This document shows, piece after piece, positions 5,971-9,992 of a stretch of DNA of 9,992 bases. Under the pieces are notes generated by a model. That model saw only the letters and a program-made list of their open reading frames with translations. It did not search any database and had not been told where the DNA came from. The DNA lies in the NCBI GenBank assembly GCA_027066965.1, contig JAMOMT010000117.1:1-9992 (forward strand), given 5' to 3'. The position numbers and the translations under genes are program-made. Position 1 is the first letter of the stretch; every line of letters starts with the position of its first letter. This DNA comes from Archaeoglobaceae archaeon (lineage in GTDB: Archaea > Halobacteriota > Archaeoglobi > Archaeoglobales > Archaeoglobaceae).

Positions 5971-6435
5971 TTACTTTCTAAGGTCATTTAAAATCGTCTC
6001 TAAATTACTCACCGCAAATCCAATAACTTCTCTTGCGGCCATCGAAATGTTCTCACTATCCGAGTAAATTAAAGAGTCAATATAATCTAGCATATGGTGC
6101 ATTATTGCGGCTTTAACGCCTTCAATCCCGTAAAGTTCCTTAACGCACGACAACTGCAAATTTCCTTGCCACTTTCGCTTTCTGCCAAAGTCGTGTCCAA
6201 AAGAGTTGAAAATATCGAATATGTACACCAACTGAAGGCACAAGTCTAAGTCGAGATCAAGCTGAGGCGTCGTTCTCGGTTCATCAACCAAAACGCCGTA
6301 TGCCTTCTTAAACCACTTACTTGGAAAATCGATCATTTCATTTACACTTTGCGTCATCTTGTCTGAAATTCCTAATCGGTGATTCCACTTTCTATGTAGC
6401 GACCACTTCGGCGTAGGGGTCAAGTCTCTGATCAC
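5971..6435 (-). CDS. Unrecognised 154-residue protein
   Basis: I do not recognise this protein. It is soluble-looking, with no membrane helix or signal peptide. The N-terminal part holds a basic aromatic stretch, KWSLHRKWNHRLGIS (10-24). The middle has alternating Asp-Leu repeats (LDLDLDL) running into VYIFDIFNSFGHDFGRKRKW. The C-terminal half looks helical and contains a His pair (MHHMLDYIDSLI). The His and Asp residues could bind metal, but no known motif is matched. Its DNA is richer in AT (about 42% GC by hand count, against about 50% in a stretch of the reductase gene) and uses codons such as CGA, TTA and ATT more freely, which may indicate later acquisition. The start is uncertain: GTG 6435 is the longest choice, without a Shine-Dalgarno. 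A TTG at 6423 sits about 25 bases after an AT-rich box. It follows the DUF2207 gene by 57 bases. Confidence 0.65.
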   Translation of the reverse strand: MIRDLTPTPKWSLHRKWNHRLGISDKMTQSVNEMIDFPSKWFKKAYGVLVDEPRTTPQLDLDLDLCLQLVYIFDIFNSFGHDFGRKRKWQGNLQLSCVKELYGIEGVKAAIMHHMLDYIDSLIYSDSENISMAAREVIGFAVSNLETILNDLRK

Positions 6436-6438
6436 AAC

Positions 6439-6450
6439 ATAAAAAATTTA
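6439..6450 (-). promoter_or_regulatory. Candidate TATA element of the 154-residue protein gene
   Basis: The minus strand reads TAAATTTTTTAT. It is too close to GTG 6435 for a leaderless start there, but about the right distance for transcription to begin near the in-frame TTG at 6423. It lies just after the likely terminator of the upstream gene, which suggests a separate unit. Confidence 0.3.
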
Positions 6451-6477
6451 CGTGCACCACCGCCGTGATCACCACAA

Positions 6478-6492
6478 GAAAAATTAAAATTA
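6478..6492 (-). terminator. T-rich terminator after the DUF2207 gene
   Basis: Directly after the TAA the minus strand reads TAATTTTAATTTTTC. This T-rich tract fits an intrinsic archaeal termination site that would end the lemA-DUF2207 transcript. Confidence 0.4.
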
Positions 6493-8406
6493 TTACCACC
6501 CTCCAGCACCACCCCCACCAAACCCTCCGCCACCTCCAAAACCACCGCCAAATCCCCCAATACCACCAACACCGCCGAAAGTAGCTCCAGAAGCGGGAGT
6601 AACGACGGTAGGCGAAGAAAGATAGTAAAACGTATAGAACGCCAGAAATCTGTTGTAGTAGTCCTCGTATTCGGGAATCTGAATGTTCATGGCCTTCATT
6701 ATCGCAGCAACCTTCTTTCCGACGCCAAGAGCAGTTCCGTAAACAAGCCACTCCTTCCACATGTTTATATCCTCAGGCTCGTACCTCTTTATCATCGCCA
6801 TATTGCTGAGAAACCTCGCAAAAGCATGCCACTGAAGTCTCTCCTCGTACTCTCTCCCCCTCCACCTGCTGAAGAGTTGGACCGGAGTAAGCAGGCATAT
6901 TGCACTCTCCGCAACGCTTTCAACGCCAAAGATCGGAAACGTCCTGTCGGGCACGAGCCAAGAGAAAAAGAAGTACGCTACAAATCCCACCACAAGAAAA
7001 GCTAAACTGAAAGCCAAGAGAGCGTAGAGTGCATCTCTCCCCCTCGTGTCGAGGAACTGGCCCTCAACTCTGCCCTTCAAAACTGCAAGCTTCCCCTCCA
7101 TTTTCATCAGCTGTCTCAGCCTAACTGCCATTGATAGGCTCTTTTTCTTTCTGAGTTCACCCGTGTCAAATATGCCGTCTTTAGCGTACTTCTTCAGGAA
7201 TCTGAAAACTTCTCTCTCGTACTCGTCGTCGAGCTTGCTCTCGTTTCCTGCTATCTCTATCCTGAGTTCATTCCTGTGACCTTCTTTGTAGTGCTTTATC
7301 CTTATCAGCCCCATCCTTTCAAGGTTGAGGAGTGTTGCAAAAAAGCCATCCTCATCGAAAGTGAATGCATCTCCTTTGAATGCGAGGTTGACAACCCATG
7401 GTTTCCTTTCTCTGTTTGGCACATAGCTTAAATACTCGGGAACAGTAACTTTGATCTCACTGCCGTACCTGCGGTATATTAGGTAAACTATTGCCGGAAA
7501 TGCAATGCCGACGATAACGAACAGGGCTTTTAGGGCGTAGTAGGCGAATAGAGTTGCTTCGTACTTCCTGTTAGCATCGACAGTTTTTGAGTAAACGTCC
7601 TTAACGACTACGTGTTTGCCTTTAACGTCGCCCTTTACGAGCATCTCAACCTCTATTAACCCGTTTTCAGGACTCTTCCCCGTTATCAGCCACCCGTAGT
7701 CAGTCTTCTCCATTTTCGAAAATGGGAAGTGGACGAAAATTCTCTCTACTCTATGGTTCCTATCAATCACCCTGATAGTTACGTGTCCATAAAACACGTG
7801 CTCCTCGGCAAGCTTAATGTTGACGTGCGAAATCTTTCCATCGCTCTGAACCGTCGGGTAAACTGAGAAGTCGTATCCCGCACGATAGCTGCCAACCGGG
7901 AAGTAGTTCGGATCGACTATTCCAACCTCGTTGGGAGGTGCGTGTTCCTTTATCAGCATTCTCAGGTAGTACTCATCGTAGTTCTGGCAATTCCAGATTA
8001 CAACCCTGCCAAAGAAGTCAACCGCATAAACTGGATATTTACCATCAGACACTCTCAGAAGCGTGAAGTGTGGCATGCTCAAGTACTGGTCGTAAGAGTA
8101 TCCTGAAACAAAGAGTGGAGCATTGAACTTTCTGTAAAGACCCCTGTACTGCACGTTTTTAACGTGGTAAACGTAACTTTCGTTCAAACAAAGGTTGCTC
8201 CCAACCGTAATCGTGGCAGAGTAGTCAACTGTCAGCGGTTTGGGAAAGCCGAAAAACGCGAGGTAAGACGCAATAGCCGTTATCAGAACAAGGTTCACAA
8301 GCAAGATTGCAAGCTGGCCGTTTTCCTCGAACTTAGGACTGAATTTGTAAACTACCGCAGCAAAAAAGGCAGAAAAGAGGAGGAGAATGAGTATGCTGAA
8401 GAGCAT
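6493..8406 (-). CDS. DUF2207-family membrane protein with glycine-rich tail
   Basis: A 637-residue membrane protein of the DUF2207 family, whose biochemical role is unknown. Two hydrophobic helices open it (about 2-20 and 33-54). An extracytoplasmic beta-rich region follows (about 57-285), then a helix near 291-311. A cytoplasmic part has winged-helix-like features: FDEDGFFATLLNLERMGLIRI at 350-370 and DEYEREVFRFL at 394-404. More helices lie near 458-485 and around 490-510. WKEWLVYGTALGVGKK (550-565) matches the WxxYLxYAxALGV signature of the family. The protein ends in a glycine-rich tail with a terminal Trp, also common in the family. The start ATG lies 2 bases after the lemA stop, and GGAG within the last lemA codons is 9 bases upstream. 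Pairing with lemA is frequent in bacteria and archaea, so the two products probably act together at the membrane. Confidence 0.85.
   Translation of the reverse strand: MLFSILILLLFSAFFAAVVYKFSPKFEENGQLAILLVNLVLITAIASYLAFFGFPKPLTVDYSATITVGSNLCLNESYVYHVKNVQYRGLYRKFNAPLFVSGYSYDQYLSMPHFTLLRVSDGKYPVYAVDFFGRVVIWNCQNYDEYYLRMLIKEHAPPNEVGIVDPNYFPVGSYRAGYDFSVYPTVQSDGKISHVNIKLAEEHVFYGHVTIRVIDRNHRVERIFVHFPFSKMEKTDYGWLITGKSPENGLIEVEMLVKGDVKGKHVVVKDVYSKTVDANRKYEATLFAYYALKALFVIVGIAFPAIVYLIYRRYGSEIKVTVPEYLSYVPNRERKPWVVNLAFKGDAFTFDEDGFFATLLNLERMGLIRIKHYKEGHRNELRIEIAGNESKLDDEYEREVFRFLKKYAKDGIFDTGELRKKKSLSMAVRLRQLMKMEGKLAVLKGRVEGQFLDTRGRDALYALLAFSLAFLVVGFVAYFFFSWLVPDRTFPIFGVESVAESAICLLTPVQLFSRWRGREYEERLQWHAFARFLSNMAMIKRYEPEDINMWKEWLVYGTALGVGKKVAAIMKAMNIQIPEYEDYYNRFLAFYTFYYLSSPTVVTPASGATFGGVGGIGGFGGGFGGGGGFGGGGAGGW
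6496..6576 (-). repeat. Low-complexity glycine-rich tail coding segment
   Basis: The last 27 codons of the DUF2207 gene (residues 611-637) are 20 glycines broken by Phe, Val, Ile, Ala and a final Trp, with GGFGGG units. On the plus strand this appears as a C-rich CCACC-type simple repeat that opens spurious frames. Such tails are prone to length change by slippage. Confidence 0.7.
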
Positions 8407-8408
8407 AG

Positions 8409-8981
8409 TTACACGCTCCAGCTAAGCTCAGGTCTCCTCTCTATCCCCTCCTCGAACTGCAGGTAATCGAGCTTCCTAAGTCCCATGAGTGAGGCTACGA
8501 CGTTGGAAGGTATCGTGTCTATCATCGTATTGTACTCCTGGACTATGTTGTTGTAAGTGTATCTCAGCCTCGCTATTTCATCTTCCACCTGATTCGCTGC
8601 TTCCATGAGCTTCTGCACAGGTTCAGAGGTCTTAAGTTCTGGATAGTTCTCAACGCTCACAAGGATGTTTCCAAGCAAAGCCCTCGTTTCAGCGTCTATC
8701 TTCTGCAAATCTCGAGGAGTATTGACCTTCATGACTTCCGTTCTCAACTTGGTAATTCTCTCGAAAGTATCTCTTTCGTACCTAGCGTAGCTCTTGACGG
8801 ATTCAAGGAGCTCGTTGAGCAGGTCAAGTCTCTTCTTCATCGCCACCTTTATCTGGTTGAAAGTAGCCTCAGCTCCGTTTTTCAGCTGCTGAAACCTGTT
8901 GTAGGTCGTGATGAACATGACGAAGAAGCCCAGTACGATAAGGACGATGACTATCAGAATCGCGTAAATCAGGAAATGCAT
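8409..8981 (-). CDS. lemA: LemA family membrane protein
   Basis: LemA-family protein with one N-terminal membrane helix (residues 3-24) and a long helical-bundle domain, which in known structures points to the cytoplasm. Its function is not established; links to envelope stress and to HtpX are known from bacterial gene neighbourhoods. Conserved features include TTYNRFQQLKN after the membrane helix, QIKVAMKKRLDLL, VKSYARYE, SVENYPELK and RYTYNNIVQEYNTMI, followed by IPSNVVA. The start chosen is ATG 8981, giving 190 residues, the usual length. The frame stays open to a GTG at 9041, but the extra 20 residues are basic and would precede the membrane helix. A TATA-like element lies inside that stretch, 25 bases before ATG 8981, which points to a leaderless transcript starting there. 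It pairs with the DUF2207 gene 2 bases downstream. Confidence 0.92.
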   Translation of the reverse strand: MHFLIYAILIVIVLIVLGFFVMFITTYNRFQQLKNGAEATFNQIKVAMKKRLDLLNELLESVKSYARYERDTFERITKLRTEVMKVNTPRDLQKIDAETRALLGNILVSVENYPELKTSEPVQKLMEAANQVEDEIARLRYTYNNIVQEYNTMIDTIPSNVVASLMGLRKLDYLQFEEGIERRPELSWSV

Positions 8982-9001
8982 GTCCAGTATAAATTTTAAC
9001 C

Positions 9002-9010
9002 GAATATAAG
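9002..9010 (-). promoter_or_regulatory. lemA: Candidate TATA element of lemA-DUF2207
   Basis: The minus strand reads CTTATATTC, centred 25 bases before the lemA ATG at 8981. A second AT-rich stretch, TTAAAATTTATA (8999-8988), follows it. The ATG has no Shine-Dalgarno (bases before it read TATACTGGAC), so a leaderless start is plausible. Confidence 0.45.
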
Positions 9011-9041
9011 TCTTTCGGTGCGGAATGAAAATTGATAACAC

Positions 9042-9626
9042 TTAAAGAAAGTCCTTCTCATCTATTCCGGAAATGTCGAGGACGGTCATCCCTGTCTTGA
9101 GCTTCTTCAAGTCCTCTCTACTCAGCTTCTCCTTAGTTGCCTCTTCCGAGGCTATCAAACTGTTTCCGAACGGATCCTCAAGAATCAGGGTCAGCTCCTT
9201 CTTGCCTTCAACTGCATCCTCTATTGACTTCAGAATCTCCTCACACCTTTCAACAGCCTTCTCATCGCCCTCCTCGCTCCTCCACCTCATGGCCATCAGA
9301 ACTACATCCCTAACCCTGTCGAGAACTCCCTCGAGATTGGTTATGAAAGCCTGAGAGGCCGGTCCCGGCTCTATCACCACCCCAAGCTCCGGAATCCTGA
9401 CAGTGCCGGAGGTTGAGCGAACAACTTTAGTAAAGAGGTTGTCTCCCCTTATTCTTATGCTGTACCTGCTCGGCTCCTTCTCGCCCAGAACTATGCAGTC
9501 GTTGTGCCTGAAACCACAATCACAACTAATTGAAGTTAGCAGAATCCTCCCAAAGTAAGGTATCTCGTACTCAACTGTCGTAAGTTCGGTTTTTCTGCCG
9601 CAAGAGGGGCAGGTTATTTGTACCAT
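9042..9626 (-). CDS. ZPR1 zinc-finger domain protein
   Basis: A 194-residue protein with one ZPR1 module: a zinc finger followed by a beta-rich domain. Eukaryotic ZPR1, with two such modules, binds and helps fold translation factor eEF1A; archaeal single-module versions are poorly characterised. The zinc ligands are Cys6 and Cys9 (CPSC) and Cys35 and Cys37 (CDCGFR). The next part, RGDNLFTKVVRSTSGTVRIP followed by ELGVVIEPGPA, matches the ZPR1 core, as does ITNLEGVLDRV (95-105). The remainder is charged and helical, then LILEDPFGNSLI (146-157), typical of the domain's end. The ATG start is 6 bases after the sepF stop, with AGTGAT overlapping that stop as a likely ribosome site. It is almost certainly cotranscribed with sepF. 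No membrane segments are present. Confidence 0.92.
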   Translation of the reverse strand: MVQITCPSCGRKTELTTVEYEIPYFGRILLTSISCDCGFRHNDCIVLGEKEPSRYSIRIRGDNLFTKVVRSTSGTVRIPELGVVIEPGPASQAFITNLEGVLDRVRDVVLMAMRWRSEEGDEKAVERCEEILKSIEDAVEGKKELTLILEDPFGNSLIASEEATKEKLSREDLKKLKTGMTVLDISGIDEKDFL

Positions 9627-9632
9627 CCCAAA

Positions 9633-9992
9633 TCACTTGCTCTTCACGCCCTTTATCTTGTTCCTGTCTATCTTTATGCCTGTAGGCGTAACAATGAGAT
9701 AATCTTCTCCGAGCCAAACAACATCCCCGTTGATGTCGTCTGCAAGCTGCTTCAAGTCTTTAACTATCCTGTCGAGAGTTAGCTGGTCGTGTTTGAGAAA
9801 TGCAACATCAACGATGACTATATTTCCCTCGTAAACCTGCCTCCTTATCTCCGCTACCTCTGCAAGGCCAGTTACCTCAGCTACCTTAACGAAAGTCTCG
9901 GCCTCTCCTTCTATTTCCGTCTCGTACTCGGAGAGGTCGAGCTCCTCGTACTCAGGAGGAGAGTACTTCTGGGACTTGCCAGCCCCTATAAG
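9633..9992 (-). CDS. sepF: Archaeal SepF, FtsZ membrane anchor, C-terminal part
   Basis: The last 119 codons of a gene that enters from the right edge. Archaeal SepF binds FtsZ and tethers the division ring to the membrane. The visible part starts with IGAGKSQKYSPPEYEEL, an acidic linker. The folded SepF core follows: FVKVAEVTGLAEVAEIRRQ, GNIVIVDVAFLKHD, LDRIVKDLKQLADDINGDV, and the closing LGEDYLIVTPTGIKIDR. These are close to archaeal homologues such as the crystallised A. fulgidus protein, as I recall it. The missing N-terminus, perhaps 20-30 residues, should hold the amphipathic helix that targets the membrane. The ZPR1 gene follows after 6 bases, which implies one operon. The identification is firm despite truncation by the window edge. 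Confidence 0.92.
   Translation of the reverse strand, partial: LIGAGKSQKYSPPEYEELDLSEYETEIEGEAETFVKVAEVTGLAEVAEIRRQVYEGNIVIVDVAFLKHDQLTLDRIVKDLKQLADDINGDVVWLGEDYLIVTPTGIKIDRNKIKGVKSK

Noticed and set aside
6451..6480. GTGATCAC palindrome and CACCAC repeats after the DUF2207 gene
   Set aside because: The palindrome is short and the CACCAC units are too few and irregular to call a stem, operator or repeat array.
6392..6760. A 122-codon minus-strand frame rich in Trp, Arg and Cys
   Set aside because: It is an out-of-frame reading of the glycine codons in the DUF2207 tail, and its composition comes from that repeat.
8982..9041. Longer lemA start at GTG 9041, directly after the ZPR1 stop
   Set aside because: The added 20 residues are basic, precede the membrane helix, and cover the probable TATA element. 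LemA proteins normally begin at the helix.
1..9992. Mobile elements, defence islands, CRISPR arrays or RNA genes
   Set aside because: No transposase, integrase, spaced direct repeats, tRNA cloverleaf or rRNA-like segment was seen, and almost all sequence belongs to housekeeping genes.

Overview
The window looks like chromosome from a hyperthermophilic euryarchaeon of the Archaeoglobales (Archaeoglobus or a close relative). Three things point there. A membrane-arm cluster of an F420H2:quinone oxidoreductase appears in the order J-K-M-L. There is a glycerol-1-phosphate dehydrogenase, the enzyme that makes the archaeal lipid backbone. There is also an archaeal-type SepF, a ZPR1 zinc-finger protein and archaeal TATA-type promoters. 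The species cannot be fixed from the sequence alone, and no mobile element, RNA gene or CRISPR array was seen.

Region 1 (1-2553, minus strand) is the start of a complex I-like operon: fqoJ, fqoK, fqoM and the first 112 codons of fqoL, each overlapping the next by four bases. These encode proton-translocating membrane subunits that couple F420H2 oxidation to quinone reduction. A 386-base AT-rich spacer (2554-2939) precedes it and holds the apparent operon promoter.

Region 2 (2940-5959) holds egsA (glycerol-1-phosphate dehydrogenase, minus), a 44-residue antitoxin-like small gene (plus), htpX (membrane zinc protease, minus) and a divergent pyrroline-5-carboxylate-reductase-like gene (plus). 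htpX and the reductase gene diverge from one AT-rich promoter segment.

Region 3 (5971-9992, all minus strand) reads, in transcription order: sepF (FtsZ membrane anchor, N-terminus outside the window), a ZPR1-domain protein, lemA, a large DUF2207 membrane protein with a glycine-rich tail, and an unrecognised 154-residue protein with lower GC than its neighbours. sepF-ZPR1 and lemA-DUF2207 are tightly spaced pairs. lemA has a TATA-like element of its own just after the ZPR1 gene. LemA, DUF2207 and HtpX are all membrane proteins, so this side of the window may concern envelope maintenance and division.

A pattern runs through the window. Genes inside operons have good Shine-Dalgarno sequences. 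Genes at the head of a transcription unit (fqoJ, egsA, htpX, lemA) have little or none, but carry an AT-rich TATA-like element centred 25-27 bases before the start codon, as expected for leaderless mRNAs. Most of the window is ordinary archaeal housekeeping sequence. The least explained parts are the 154-residue protein, the orphan antitoxin-like gene, the divergent reductase and the long spacer before fqoJ.
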